From NCBI GenBank assembly GCA_046328475.1, contig JAXLWN010000028.1, forward strand, positions 17,688-81,687: 64,000 nucleotides of DNA. The letters are read 5' to 3'. Position 1 is the first letter of the stretch, and each line of letters begins with the position of its first letter. Shown here piece after piece: positions 38,089-46,499 of this stretch. This stretch comes from CADCWN01 sp046328475. Lineage in GTDB: Bacteria; Chloroflexota; Chloroflexia; Thermomicrobiales; CADCWN01. The translations under genes and the position numbers were made by a program. The notes below the pieces were generated by a model. The model did not search any database. It had not been told where the DNA came from and saw only the letters and a list, made by a program, of their open reading frames with translations.

Positions 38089-38661
38089 ATGGTGGGGCGC
38101 GGGTTGCGTGGGCTGTTGGCCGAGGCGGGGCGGGAGGGGTCGGCTGATGTGCGGACCGGGCGGGTGGTGCTCGGGCGGGTGCGGTTGGGGTCGCTGGCGC
38201 GGGTGGCCTTCAGGATGGGGTGGTTCGCGAGCCTGGTGCCTTCGTTGATTCTGAGTGTGGTGCTGGTCTGGGTGTTGCATGGGATCTGGCAGACGCTCGA
38301 TGGTTGGGACCCCTGGACGCCCTGGGATCCGAATACGCGCATTCTGGGGGCGGAGCTGCCGACGCCGAAGTTCGAGCCGCGCGAGTCATTGCGCGTCGAG
38401 GGGTTGTACCGGGCGCTGGGGCCGATCGGGCAGCATCCCATTATTGCGGCGGTGTTGTTCACGGTGCTGCTGACGATTGTTGGTGGGGTGGTTTTTGCGT
38501 TCTGGGTTACGTCGATCGGGCTGACATACAACCGTTTTATCAGGACGATTGGTGGGATCGAGTTTGAGATGGTCGAGCGCCCGGCGCGGGGGGCGTCGCG
38601 CGCGGGGCGGGGGGTGCGGGGCGAGTCTGCGGAGTGGGATGATGCGAAGTTGCGGTGGTGA
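38089..38661 (+). CDS. Two-helix membrane protein of unknown function
   Basis: 190 residues. A basic N terminus with VRLGSLARVAFRMGW precedes a hydrophobic helix (about 62-82, SLVPSLILSVVLVWVLHGI). A Trp/Pro-rich loop of about 45 residues (WDPWTPWDPNTRI) follows, then a second helix (about 121-146). The end, TYNRFIRTIGGIEFEM, has a basic tail after it. The layout, including the N-R/K-I-GGIE ending, suggests a small conserved envelope protein resembling DUF3566, but I am not confident. Start: ATG 38089; a TTG at 38047 is in frame. Confidence 0.6.
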   Translation: MVGRGLRGLLAEAGREGSADVRTGRVVLGRVRLGSLARVAFRMGWFASLVPSLILSVVLVWVLHGIWQTLDGWDPWTPWDPNTRILGAELPTPKFEPRESLRVEGLYRALGPIGQHPIIAAVLFTVLLTIVGGVVFAFWVTSIGLTYNRFIRTIGGIEFEMVERPARGASRAGRGVRGESAEWDDAKLRW

Positions 38662-38698
38662 GGGGAGAGGGTGGGGAGGATGCCCCGTGGCGGGGGTG

Positions 38699-38769
38699 GC
38701 CCAAAGGCTGAAGCCTTGGGCTGATGGTGCGCTGCGGCGCACCGCGAAGCCCGCCTGCGCGGGCTCGGG
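38699..38769. repeat. R1 palindromic repeat, copy C
   Basis: Hairpin CCCAAAGGCTGAAGCCTTGGG, an inserted GGTGCGCTGCGGCGCACC hairpin, then GCCCGCCTGCGCGGGC. The CCCAAAGG/CCTTGGG stem replaces CCCAGGG/CCCAGGGC-type stems of copy B with paired changes. The rest of 38662-38880 shows nothing else. Confidence 0.75.
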
Positions 38770-38880
38770 GGCGTGGTAGGCGCTTGCACTGTACTTTGCT
38801 GCCGACGACGACAGGATTCTTCTGGGATGAGGTGTCATCCGGGCAATTGCTGGCGAATGTTGTCTGGTTCGGCGGACGGC

Positions 38881-39615
38881 TTACCTGCCTTCCTGGGGTT
38901 TGCGCAGGGTGTGTAGGCCGACGCGGACCTGGGAGTTTTCGGCCCAGGGGCCGTCGTGGTGGGTTGATTCGCGCCGCCAGCCCATTTCGTCGGCGGCGGT
39001 GAGGAAGCGGCGGGCGGTCTCGCGGCCCGGTTCGGCCAGCCAGAGCGCGCCGCCGGGGGCGAGCAGTCGCCAGGTGATCGCCAGCATGGGGGCGATGTCG
39101 CGCGGCTCGTAGAGGACGTCGGCGGCGAGGATGATCGGGTAGCCCCGGAGGGCGTCGGCGCGGTCGAGCAACTCCTGTGGTGGCTCGCGCCAGTTGATCG
39201 CGATGGTTTGCGGCTCGCGCCCGGCGTTGGCGAGCGCGTTGTGGCGGCAGAGGGTGAGGGAGGCGGTGGAGTAGTCGGCGGCGAGGAGTCGCGCGCCCGC
39301 TTCGAGCGCCGCCGCCGCCGTGATGCCGATGCCGCTGCCGAGTTCGAGGACCGGCAGCCCGGCCAACTCGTCGGCGCGGGTCAGGGCGACATCGGCGAGG
39401 GCGATGCCGCTGGGCCAGATTTCGGCCCAGTAGGGGAGGTTTTGCTCCGGGTCGGACTCGGCGGCGTCGAGTAAGCGGTCGGTGTCGGCGGGCGCGAGGA
39501 TGCGGTAGGTCTTGCCGGCGCGCGGCAGCGGCACCGTGGCTTCGCGGACGGTCAGCAGCGCATCCAGCCGACGGCGGAGGCGCGACAGGCGTTTCTGGGC
39601 GGTGTCCTGGCTCAT
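38881..39615 (-). CDS. Class I SAM-dependent methyltransferase (METTL/ETFB-lysine type)
   Basis: 244 residues. Motif I is VLELGSGIGITAAAALEAG, and ILAADVLYEPRDIAPML corresponds to motif II/III. The segment LPYWAEIWPSGIALADVAL upstream is typical of the METTL16/20-like lysine methyltransferases (ETFB, eEF1A-type) and NNMT-like relatives. It therefore probably methylates a protein side chain or a small molecule. Start: the ATG ending at 39615 after GGAGAG. Possible co-transcription with the lipoprotein and TatB genes upstream on the same strand. Confidence 0.82.
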   Translation of the reverse strand: MSQDTAQKRLSRLRRRLDALLTVREATVPLPRAGKTYRILAPADTDRLLDAAESDPEQNLPYWAEIWPSGIALADVALTRADELAGLPVLELGSGIGITAAAALEAGARLLAADYSTASLTLCRHNALANAGREPQTIAINWREPPQELLDRADALRGYPIILAADVLYEPRDIAPMLAITWRLLAPGGALWLAEPGRETARRFLTAADEMGWRRESTHHDGPWAENSQVRVGLHTLRKPQEGR

Positions 39616-39652
39616 GGCTCTCCGAAGTGTGGCGCGAATCGCGTCTCGGTGT

Positions 39653-40255
39653 TTACGGGAAGCGGGGGAGTTCGAAGGCGACGACGATGGTGCGCTGCAA
39701 GGTGAGCGCCGCGCCGGGCGAGGGCAGCGGATAGTTGTAATCGACAATTTCGAGACGCGCGCTGCGGAGGTCGCGCGGCACGACGAAGAGGAGGACGCCG
39801 TCCTGACGGTAGGTTGTGCCATTCGGAACCGCCGCGTCCCACTCGCCGCTCGCCAGCGCGCCGAAGACGCCGTCGTCGGTGATCAGCTCGTAAGCGAACG
39901 AGGGGGTGTGCGGTTCGCGCAGGTTGGTGATCTGGAGCGCGATCTGGACGAACTTCGTGTCGCGACTGAGCAGGGGGGCGGCGTAGGCCGCGCGGGGGTC
40001 GCCGGGCGGCAGCGCCTCCACCGCGCCGAGGAGGTAGAGTCCGGGGAAGGTCGATGGCGCGGGCGGGGTGGGACAGCACGAGGGGGCGGGCGTGGCGGCG
40101 AAGAAGCCCGAGGGGACGGTGGCGACCGACGCGGGGGTGGCGTTGGTCGCGGGGACCGCCACGCGCTGGAGGCACGCCGTCAGCGCCGGGAGCAGGAAGA
40201 GGAGCGGCGCGATTCGCCGGATGCGGATCAGGTGGCGGCGAAGCGCGGTTTGCAC
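39653..40255 (-). CDS. Lipoprotein with immunoglobulin/DUF4352-like domain
   Basis: 200 residues. Signal peptide with basic HLIRIRRI, a hydrophobic core and LPALTAC, lipidation at Cys28. A Thr/Pro/Ala linker (about 30-70) is followed by a beta-sandwich-like domain (DTKFVQIALQITNLREPHTP, LLFVVPRDLRSARLEI). The alternation resembles DUF4352 telokin-like extracellular domains. It starts with GTG 20 nt after the tatB-like gene on the same strand, so export by Tat or Sec plus membrane anchoring is plausible. Confidence 0.72.
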   Translation of the reverse strand: MQTALRRHLIRIRRIAPLLFLLPALTACLQRVAVPATNATPASVATVPSGFFAATPAPSCCPTPPAPSTFPGLYLLGAVEALPPGDPRAAYAAPLLSRDTKFVQIALQITNLREPHTPSFAYELITDDGVFGALASGEWDAAVPNGTTYRQDGVLLFVVPRDLRSARLEIVDYNYPLPSPGAALTLQRTIVVAFELPRFP

Positions 40256-40274
40256 GAGCGGCGCGGCGGGGCGG

Positions 40275-41138
40275 CTACTTGCGCCGCTGGTATTTGGCGA
40301 TGCGGCGTCGCTCGCGGAAGGCTTCGGCGGCGACCTGGCCCTCGATGACCTCGCGGATGGTGACTTCGGCCGTCGGATCGATGCGCGGGCGAGGCTCGGG
40401 GTCGGCGAAGACCGGGGCCGACGCGATCAGGGTATCTTGCCGCGGATCGGCGACCGCCACGGCGGTGCTGGCGATGGTCACGGATTGGAGTTCGTCGGCC
40501 GCCGGTTCGGGCAGCGAGATGGTGGCGTCGGTGGTCAGCACGGCGTCCCAGGCGTCGGCGACGGTGTTGGTCGGCGGGGATAGTTCGTCGCCGGGCAGCG
40601 GCGGTGGATTGAAGGTGGTGACGGGCATGCCTTCGTAGACCGAGGTTGCGGAACTCGTCTGGAACTCTGGCTCTGGTGCTGGCTCGGGCGCGGGTTCGGG
40701 GTCGTCGAGGAAGGAGGCACCGATCAGGGGATCGGCCTTGGTTGCGACCAGTGGTTCGGCGGGCACGGCCTCGGCGGGTGTGGCCTCGGTGGCAGATGTG
40801 TCGGCACTTGCGGGGGCGTCCCACACGAACGGCGCGGGGGTCTCGATCGGCGGTTCGTCGGGGATTACTTGCGCGGTGAGCTCGGGATAGGTCTCGCTGG
40901 TGCCGTTGGGCGTCGCGGAGGGGCCGATCACCTCGTCGGTGAGCACCTGGGAGGTTGGCTGCGGCTCGTCGAGCTGGAAGGCGCGCTGGAATTCGCCGGT
41001 GACATCGCCCGACATCTGGCGGAAGTCGCGGATCGCCTTGCCGATCTGCCCGGCCAGCGTCGGCAGCCGCTCCGGGCCGACGACGATCAGCGCGAGCACC
41101 AGGACGACGATTAACTCGGTTGGACCGATCCCGAACAT
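40275..41138 (-). CDS. tatB: TatA/TatB-family translocase subunit with very long acidic tail
   Basis: 287 residues. The first 50 residues are the family core: MFGIGPTELIVVLVLALIVV, the hinge GPERLPTLAGQIGKAIRDFR, then MSGDVTGEF, matching TatB more than TatA. The remaining 235 residues form a Pro/Glu/Thr-rich low-complexity tail with EPAPEPAPEPE, ending in a basic helix (EAFRERRRIAKYQRRK). TatB normally has a tail of about 100 residues, so this is unusually long. No tatC is in the window. It acts in twin-arginine export of folded proteins at the cytoplasmic membrane. Confidence 0.85.
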   Translation of the reverse strand: MFGIGPTELIVVLVLALIVVGPERLPTLAGQIGKAIRDFRQMSGDVTGEFQRAFQLDEPQPTSQVLTDEVIGPSATPNGTSETYPELTAQVIPDEPPIETPAPFVWDAPASADTSATEATPAEAVPAEPLVATKADPLIGASFLDDPEPAPEPAPEPEFQTSSATSVYEGMPVTTFNPPPLPGDELSPPTNTVADAWDAVLTTDATISLPEPAADELQSVTIASTAVAVADPRQDTLIASAPVFADPEPRPRIDPTAEVTIREVIEGQVAAEAFRERRRIAKYQRRK

Positions 41139-41239
41139 GCTCTGTTTCTCCCTCGCAGGCGGTCGGTCGCCCCGACGGTTGGGTGCGGGCCTGCGGAATC
41201 TCAGCTTCGGTTGATCAGTATAGCACTCTGGGGGCCGGG

Positions 41240-41373
41240 TTCAAAGTTCAAGGTTCAAGGTTCAAAGTTCCGGCGGGTACGGTTCGAAGGTTGGAAGGTT
41301 TGAAAGTCGGGAGTTCCTGGCACGCATCGCTGGCCACAGAACCTTCAAACTTTCGAACTTTCCAACCTTCGAG
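41240..41373. repeat. Inverted heptamer arrays (GTTCAAA/GAAGGTT)
   Basis: TTCAAAG/TTCAAGG units (41240-41270) are followed by GAAGGTTGGAAGGTTTGAAAG (41286-41306), which pairs with the inverse CTTTCGAACTTTCCAACCTTC around 41350-41370. The array lies between tatB (minus) and the aldo-keto reductase (plus). Confidence 0.65.
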
Positions 41374-41469
41374 CCGTGAACACCCGCAGGGACGCGGCCT
41401 TGACAGTGGGCCGTGGCGCGCTACGATGGCGGCGTTCATTGGGACTGGATCTGTGAAAGGAGCGCGCCG

Positions 41470-42327
41470 ATGATTCCGAGGATGGCGTTTGGCCGGACGG
41501 GGCATGACAGCAGTCGGACGATCTTCGGCGCTGCCGCTCTCGCGCGTGTCAGCCAGGAGGAGGCCGACCGCACGATGGAGACGGTGATCCAGTATGGCGT
41601 GAATCATATCGACACGGCGGCGAGCTATGGCGATGCCGAGATTCGGCTGGGGCCGTGGATGCCGCGCCACCGGCAGGATTTTTTCCTGGCGACGAAGACG
41701 GGCAAGCGCACCTACGCGGAGGCGAAGGAGGAGATCCATCGCTCGCTCGAACGGATGCGGACGGACCGGATCGACCTGATCCAGTTGCACAATCTGGCGA
41801 TCGAGGAGGAGTGGCAGACGGCGTTCGGGCCGGGCGGCGCGCTGGAGGCGGCGGTCGAGGCGCGCGAGCAGGGGTTGGTGCGCTTCATCGGCGTGACGGG
41901 GCATGGCGTGGGAATCGCGGCGATGCACCGGCGCAGCCTGGAGCGGTTCGACTTCGATTCGGTGCTGCTGCCTTATAGCTACATGATGATGCAGAATCCG
42001 CAGTATGCGGCCGATGTGGAGGCGCTGCTGGCGATCTGCGCCGAGCGCAATGTGGCGGTGCAGACGATCAAGGGGATCACGCGCCGGCCGTGGGGCGACG
42101 AGCCGCGCACGACGGCGACGTGGTACGACCCGCTGCGCAACCAGGAGGATATCGATCTGGCGGCGGGTTGGGTGCTCGGCAATCCGCAGGTGTTCCTGAA
42201 TACTGCGGGCGATATCGATCTGCTGCCGAGGACGTTCGAGGCGGCGAGCCACCTGGGCGCTCGCCCGTCGGTGGTGCAGATGGACGAGTTGCTGCGGCGG
42301 CAGGAGATGGCACCGCTCTTTGTCTAA
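41470..42327 (+). CDS. Aldo/keto reductase
   Basis: 285 residues of the AKR TIM barrel. The catalytic tetrad is recognisable: Asp and Tyr in HIDTAASYGDAE, Lys in LATKTGK and His in LIQLHNLAI. NAD(P)H-dependent carbonyl reduction; substrate unknown. Start: ATG 41470 after AAAGGAG. It is the first of five plus-strand genes (AKR, M20 hydrolase, GS-like ligase, SDR, amidohydrolase) that look like a catabolic module. Its TAA is immediately followed by GTAACGA units. Confidence 0.86.
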   Translation: MIPRMAFGRTGHDSSRTIFGAAALARVSQEEADRTMETVIQYGVNHIDTAASYGDAEIRLGPWMPRHRQDFFLATKTGKRTYAEAKEEIHRSLERMRTDRIDLIQLHNLAIEEEWQTAFGPGGALEAAVEAREQGLVRFIGVTGHGVGIAAMHRRSLERFDFDSVLLPYSYMMMQNPQYAADVEALLAICAERNVAVQTIKGITRRPWGDEPRTTATWYDPLRNQEDIDLAAGWVLGNPQVFLNTAGDIDLLPRTFEAASHLGARPSVVQMDELLRRQEMAPLFV

Positions 42328-42391
42328 GTAACGAGTAACGAGTGATGAGTAACGAGTAACGAGGAGGGGGCGGACCCACCCGTTACTCGTT
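42326..42391. repeat. GTAACGA array with inverted partner
   Basis: Units from 42328 to 42362 begin on the aldo-keto reductase stop codon (TAAGTAACGAG). AACGAGTAACG (42351-42361) pairs perfectly with CGTTACTCGTT (42381-42391) across 19 nt. The ribosome site GGAGGAG of the next gene follows. Confidence 0.7.
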
Positions 42392-42411
42392 CCTTCGTTT
42401 CCGGAGGAGCT

Positions 42412-43450
42412 ATGGAAAAGTTTGCGATCGATCCGGCGCTGGTGGAGCGGTATGTGCTGGAGCTGGCGCGGTATGGGGCGTGCGCGGAGACGGGGGTCTG
42501 TCGCGCGATGTATACGCCGGAGTGGGAGTTGGCGCAGCGCCAGGTGGCGGATTGGTGCGTCGAGGCGGGGATGCGCGTCTGGCGCGACGCGGTCGGCAAC
42601 CAGTGGGGGCGTTTGGAGGGGAGCGAGCCGGGTCCGGCGGTGGTGACGGGGTCGCACGTCGATACGCAGTTGCCGGGCGGGCGCTATGATGGGGCGCTCG
42701 GGGTGATCGCGGGGATCCTGGCGGTGCGGGCGCTGCGGGAGCGGTTCGGGCAGCCGCGCAAGTCGATCGATGTGGTCTCGTTCTGCCAGGAGGAGGGGAG
42801 CCGCTTCCCGGCCGCGAATCTCTGGGCGTCGCGGGTGATCGCGGGGCGCACGGACCCGACGGAACTCGATACGCTGCGCTCCTACGATGGCTTTTCGATG
42901 CGCGAGGTGATGACGGCGGTCGGGCTCGATCCGGAGCGGTATGGCGAGGCGGAGCGGGACGATATCGCGGCGTTCATCGAGTTGCACATCGAGCAGGGGC
43001 CGATTCTGGAGCACGAGGGGCTGGCGGTCGGGATCGTGGATGCGATCACGGGGTCGCGCGGGTACACGGTGACGGTCACGGGGCAGTCGGACCACGCGGG
43101 GGGCTGCCCGATGGATTTGCGGCGCGACCCGATGCGCGCGGTCGCGCCGATCATCGCCGGGGTGTTGCAGACGGCGCACGACATGGGTCGCCCGGCGGTG
43201 ACGACGGTGGGGCGGCTGAACGTGGAGCCGAATTATCCGGTGATCGTGCCGCGCCGGGTGACGTTCACGGTGAATGCGCGCCACCCGTATCTGGAAGGTG
43301 GGCGGGAGTTGTTCGCGCGGCACGAGGCGCTGTTCCAGCGGTGTAAGGAGGCGCACCCTGAGCTGGAGATCACCTGGTCGCACGGTGGTGGGCTGGGTGA
43401 ACCGACGCCTTGCTCGCCGGAGATTGTGGAGTTGCTGAAAGAGGCGGCGC
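42412..43450 (+). pseudogene. M20-family N-carbamoyl amino acid/allantoate amidohydrolase, 3' truncated
   Basis: About 346 residues of genuine sequence from ATG 42412 (after GGAGGAG). Metal ligands: His in TGSHVDTQ, Asp in GGRYDGALGV, the Glu pair in FCQEEGSRFP and His in ELHIEQGP. The dimerisation insert and GRLNVEPNYPVIVPRRV are present. After LLKEAAQ (about 43450) similarity ends abruptly: the last 65-70 residues, with the C-terminal metal His and Arg-binding region, are missing. The frame continues by chance for about 170 residues through inserted DNA. An inactive enzyme is expected. Normally it would hydrolyse a carbamoyl or ureido amide. Confidence 0.82.
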
Positions 43451-43923
43451 AAATCCGCAATGATATTCGCTTCGCGTTCGAGGACTCCATACTCCTCCGA
43501 GGAGAAGTCCAAGAAGCGGCGGGTATTTCCTGCAACAACGCCAACATACGATGCACGGAACTTGGCCTGCATGCCGTTCCCACATGCTTGCTCAACTGCT
43601 TGACTGAATTCTGCGTCACTAATGCCGTCGCTCTTGCACTCGATTACAGCGAATGGGCGTTTCCGGGCGGTGTCATGGAACACAACAATATCGGCTCGAT
43701 CAATTGGTGTGCGGTCAGGGATAGTGACCTCAATTCCGAGTTTGTGCGGCTCATAGCCATAGACATAGATCAACTCTGCCCAGAACTCGGCACGTACTTT
43801 CTCTTCCGGGTCAGCATACCGCTCCCTAAGATCTACAGCGTGATAGTGGATCCTTTGATGGTTACCCTCTCCGATAAGTGTAACGTGCCCGTCCCTTATA
43901 GCCCGATCAAGGTATGCCACCAT
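43451..43923 (-). pseudogene. 5' fragment of a gene with a type I restriction HsdR-like N-terminal domain
   Basis: About 157 residues from ATG 43923, preceded by GAGGG. EEKVRAEFWAELIYVYGYEP, then the nuclease core DRADIVVFHD and FAVIECKSDG (a PD-(D/E)xK pattern), then YVGVVAGNTRRFLDF and EREANIIADL. This is the HSDR_N_2-type domain found at the front of type I R subunits and some N6-methylase fusions. Similarity ends at the junction with the M20 gene, so the motor or methylase part is absent. Confidence 0.75.
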
Positions 43924-43983
43924 GCTACCCTCAATGTAGTGATTCAAAAGGCCAACGCTTGCGCATGAAAACGCTGCGGAATA

Positions 43984-44105
43984 CTACTGTACGCGTTGGC
44001 TCAATGCAAAAGCATAGAATCCCGCAGTCTGAAGAGGCGTATCGCCATTCTTGATAGCAGACTGGTAGACTGGGATAGTCAAATCCGTTGCAGACTCGAA
44101 TGAAT
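43984..44105 (-). pseudogene. 3' end of an unidentified gene
   Basis: About 40 codons reading FESATDLTIPVYQSAIKNGD, then TPLQTAGFYAFALSQRVQ and a TAG stop. It reads like a natural C terminus, is on the same strand as, and upstream of, the HsdR-domain fragment with a 60-bp gap, and has no start in this fragment. The family is unknown. Confidence 0.4.
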
Positions 44106-44131
44106 GGAGGGTGCAGTTGTCAGCACGAGGG

Positions 44132-45496
44132 ATGCTTTCGGTCGAGCAGTTGCGGCAACTGGTGGCGGAGGGGGCGATTGATACGGTCGTCAACGCGATC
44201 TGCGATATGCAGGGGCGGTTGATGGGGAAGCGGGTGTCGGGCGACTTTTTTGTGGAGCATTGCATCGAGCATGGGACGCATTTTTGTGTTTATCTGCTCG
44301 GTACCGAGATGGAGATGCAGACGCCGGAAGGCTATGCGGCGATGAACTGGGAGATGGGGTACGGCGATTGGCAGGCGCGGCCCGATTGGGGGACGTTGCG
44401 GGTGATCCCCTGGCTGGAGAAGACGGCGCTGGTGCTGTCGGATGTGGTCGATGAGGCGACGGGGGAAGTGGTCGCGGTCGCGCCGCGCACGATTTTGCGG
44501 CGGCAGATCGCGCGGGCGGCGGAGCGCGGGCTGCGGCTGAAGATGGCGTCGGAGTTGGAGTTTTATCTGCTGGATGAGACGTTCGAGGGGGTGCAGGAGA
44601 AGGGGTTCCAGGGGGTGCGGCGCTTCGGGTGGTACAACGAGGATTACCACCTGTTGCAGGGGACGAAGGCGGAGCCGTTCTATCGCCAGTTGCGAAACCA
44701 GCTCTCGGCGGCGGGGGTGCCGATCGAGTTCACAAAGGGAGAGGCGGCTCCGGGGCAGCACGAGATCAATTTTCACTATGCCGATGCGCTGGAGGCGGCC
44801 GACCGACACGCGCTGCTGAAGCATGGCGCGAAGGAGATGGCCTGGCAGCATGGGCGGTCGCTGACGTTCATGGCGAAGCCGGACCATACCTGGACGGGGT
44901 CGAGTAGCCACGTTCACCTGAGCGCCTGGGATGCCGAGGGCGCGCGGAATCTCTTCTTTGACCCGGAGGGGCAGCCGTATGGCATGTCGGAGACGATGCG
45001 CCATTTTCTGGGCGGGTTGATCGCCTGCGCGCCGGAGTTGTCGCTGTTCGCGGCGTCGAATGTGAATTCCTACAAGCGGTATGCGATCGCGAGCTGGGCT
45101 CCGACCGGGGTTGCCTGGGGGCGCGATAATCGCACCTGCGGTTTCCGGATTGTGGGACACGGGTCGTCGCTGCGGATCGAGAATCGGATTCCCGGCGCGG
45201 ATGCGAACTCGTATCTGGCCTATGCGGCCTGTATCGCGGCGGGGTTGCACGGCATCGAGCGGCGGATCGAGCCGCCTGCGGAGTACCGGGGGAATGCCTA
45301 TGCGGCGACTGACGTGCCGCGCGTGCCGAGCGCGCTCTACGAGGCGATCCCGCTCTGGGAGCGGAGCGCGGTCGCGCGTGCGGCGTTTGGCGACGATGTG
45401 GTGGAGCATTATCTGAACATGGCCCGCGTCGAGCAGCGGACGTATGACGCGGCGGTGTCGAGCTGGGAGCGGGAGCGGTATTTGGAGCGTGGGTAG
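44132..45496 (+). CDS. Glutamine-synthetase-family ligase (gamma-glutamylamide synthetase-like)
   Basis: 454 residues from ATG 44132. GS fold markers: KMASELEFYLLDETF, GEAAPGQHEINFHYADALEA, MAKPDHTWTGSSSHVHLS (ammonia/ATP region) and RIENRIPGADANSYLAYAAC. It lacks the adenylylation-loop context of canonical GlnA and resembles PuuA/GlnA-like enzymes that ligate glutamate to amines such as putrescine or ethanolamine. This agrees with neighbouring transaminase and amidohydrolase genes. The upstream region is the foreign fragment, so its native promoter and ribosome site may be gone. The stop codon forms the start of the GTCGTAA array. Confidence 0.83.
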   Translation: MLSVEQLRQLVAEGAIDTVVNAICDMQGRLMGKRVSGDFFVEHCIEHGTHFCVYLLGTEMEMQTPEGYAAMNWEMGYGDWQARPDWGTLRVIPWLEKTALVLSDVVDEATGEVVAVAPRTILRRQIARAAERGLRLKMASELEFYLLDETFEGVQEKGFQGVRRFGWYNEDYHLLQGTKAEPFYRQLRNQLSAAGVPIEFTKGEAAPGQHEINFHYADALEAADRHALLKHGAKEMAWQHGRSLTFMAKPDHTWTGSSSHVHLSAWDAEGARNLFFDPEGQPYGMSETMRHFLGGLIACAPELSLFAASNVNSYKRYAIASWAPTGVAWGRDNRTCGFRIVGHGSSLRIENRIPGADANSYLAYAACIAAGLHGIERRIEPPAEYRGNAYAATDVPRVPSALYEAIPLWERSAVARAAFGDDVVEHYLNMARVEQRTYDAAVSSWERERYLERG

Positions 45497-45594
45497 TCGT
45501 AAGTCGTAAGTCGTAAGTCGTAAGAGGGCTTAGCGAGGTTCAACGCCACACCAGCAGCAACCAGCAAGGGCAAGATTCTTACGACTTACGACTA
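45494..45594. repeat. GTCGTAA array hairpin anchored on a stop codon
   Basis: TAGTCGTAAGTCGTAAG (45494-45510, including the TAG of the ligase gene) pairs perfectly over 17 bp with its inverse at 45578-45594. Four units are on the left and two on the right. The right arm ends 13 nt before the SDR start. Confidence 0.75.
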
Positions 45595-45607
45595 GGCGGG
45601 GTGAAAC

Positions 45608-46375
45608 ATGCGTCTCAAGGATAAGGTCTGCATCATCACCGGGGCGGGGAGTGGGATGGGGCGCGTCGCGTGCGAGGTGTTTGCGCGCGAGGGGGCGAAG
45701 GTGGCGGCGTTCGAGATTGCGCCGGGGTCGGGCGAGGAGACGGTGGCGCGGGTGCGCGCGGCGGGCGGGGAGGCGACGGCGTTTCGCTGCGACGTGGCCG
45801 ATGAGGCGAGCGTGCGCGAGGCGGTGGCGGCGGTCGTGGCGCGCTATGGCGGCGTGGATGTGCTCTACAACAATGCCGGGATCATGCCGGAGGACGATCA
45901 TTCGGTGACCGATACGTCGGTGGAGACGTGGGACCGGGTGATGGCGGTGAATGTGCGCGGGCCGTTCCTCTGCTGCAAGTATGCGATTCCGGAGATGCTG
46001 AAGCGCGGGGGTGGGTCGGTCATCAACATCGCGTCGTTTGTGGCGCTGGTGGGGTGCAGCGTGCCGCAGGATGCCTATACGGCGTCGAAGGGGGCGCTGA
46101 TCTCGCTGACGAAGTCGCTGGCGATCCAGTTCCGGCCGCAGGGGATCCGCACGAATGCGATCTGCCCTGGTCCGATCGAGACGCCGCTGCTGATGGACTG
46201 GCTGCTGAAGGACGAGGCGGCGAAGCAGCTGCGCCTGGGGCGACAGCCGAGCGGGCGCTTCGGCAAGCCGGAGGATATCGTCAATTGCGCGCTCTATCTG
46301 GCGTCCGATGAGTCGGATTGGACCAATGGGGCGACGTTGGTGGTGGACGGGGGGATTACGAGCAACTATTTCTGA
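45608..46375 (+). CDS. Short-chain dehydrogenase/reductase
   Basis: 255 residues. The Rossmann motif is TGAGSGMGRVA; the acidic residue after beta-2 (AAFEIAPG) suggests NAD rather than NADP. NNAG is present, Ser lies in INIASFVALVG, and Y-x-x-x-K is YTASKGAL. A classical SDR, probably an alcohol or amine-derived aldehyde/keto oxidoreductase of the local catabolic run. Start: ATG 45608 after GGGGTGA. Confidence 0.88.
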   Translation: MRLKDKVCIITGAGSGMGRVACEVFAREGAKVAAFEIAPGSGEETVARVRAAGGEATAFRCDVADEASVREAVAAVVARYGGVDVLYNNAGIMPEDDHSVTDTSVETWDRVMAVNVRGPFLCCKYAIPEMLKRGGGSVINIASFVALVGCSVPQDAYTASKGALISLTKSLAIQFRPQGIRTNAICPGPIETPLLMDWLLKDEAAKQLRLGRQPSGRFGKPEDIVNCALYLASDESDWTNGATLVVDGGITSNYF

Positions 46376-46420
46376 GTTCCAAGTTCAAGGTTCGAAGGCT
46401 CGAAGGTTGGAAGGTTCGGG
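46374..46420. repeat. GTTCAAG/GAAGGTT units after the SDR stop
   Basis: GAGTTCCAAGTTCAAGGTTCG and then GAAGGCTCGAAGGTTGGAAGG start at the TGA of the SDR gene. No clear inverted partner is visible in this gap. Confidence 0.6.
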
Positions 46421-46499
46421 GCTGGCGAGGAGGTTGTCCCTGGCTGGTGGTTGCCGGTACGCGAACTCTTTGACTGAGTAGAGTGATGGGAGCGAGGCG

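Larger units (their letters stand above)
43451..44110. mobile_element. Inserted or mis-joined lower-GC fragment with two partial genes
   Basis: About 660 bp with visibly lower GC than everything around it and no heptamer or palindromic repeats. It carries the 3' end of one minus-strand gene and the 5' part of a second (HsdR-type N domain), each cut at a fragment edge. It has no transposase and no obvious terminal repeats. It may be a translocated defence-island scrap or an assembly chimera. Confidence 0.6.

Noticed and set aside
41248..43947. An 899-codon minus-strand frame beginning with an HsdR-like domain
   Set aside because: Only the first 157 codons, within 43451-43923, are protein-like. 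The rest is the antisense of the M20 and aldo-keto reductase genes.
43451..44110. Insertion sequence
   Set aside because: No transposase, terminal inverted repeats or target-site duplication can be seen; only partial genes of other types.
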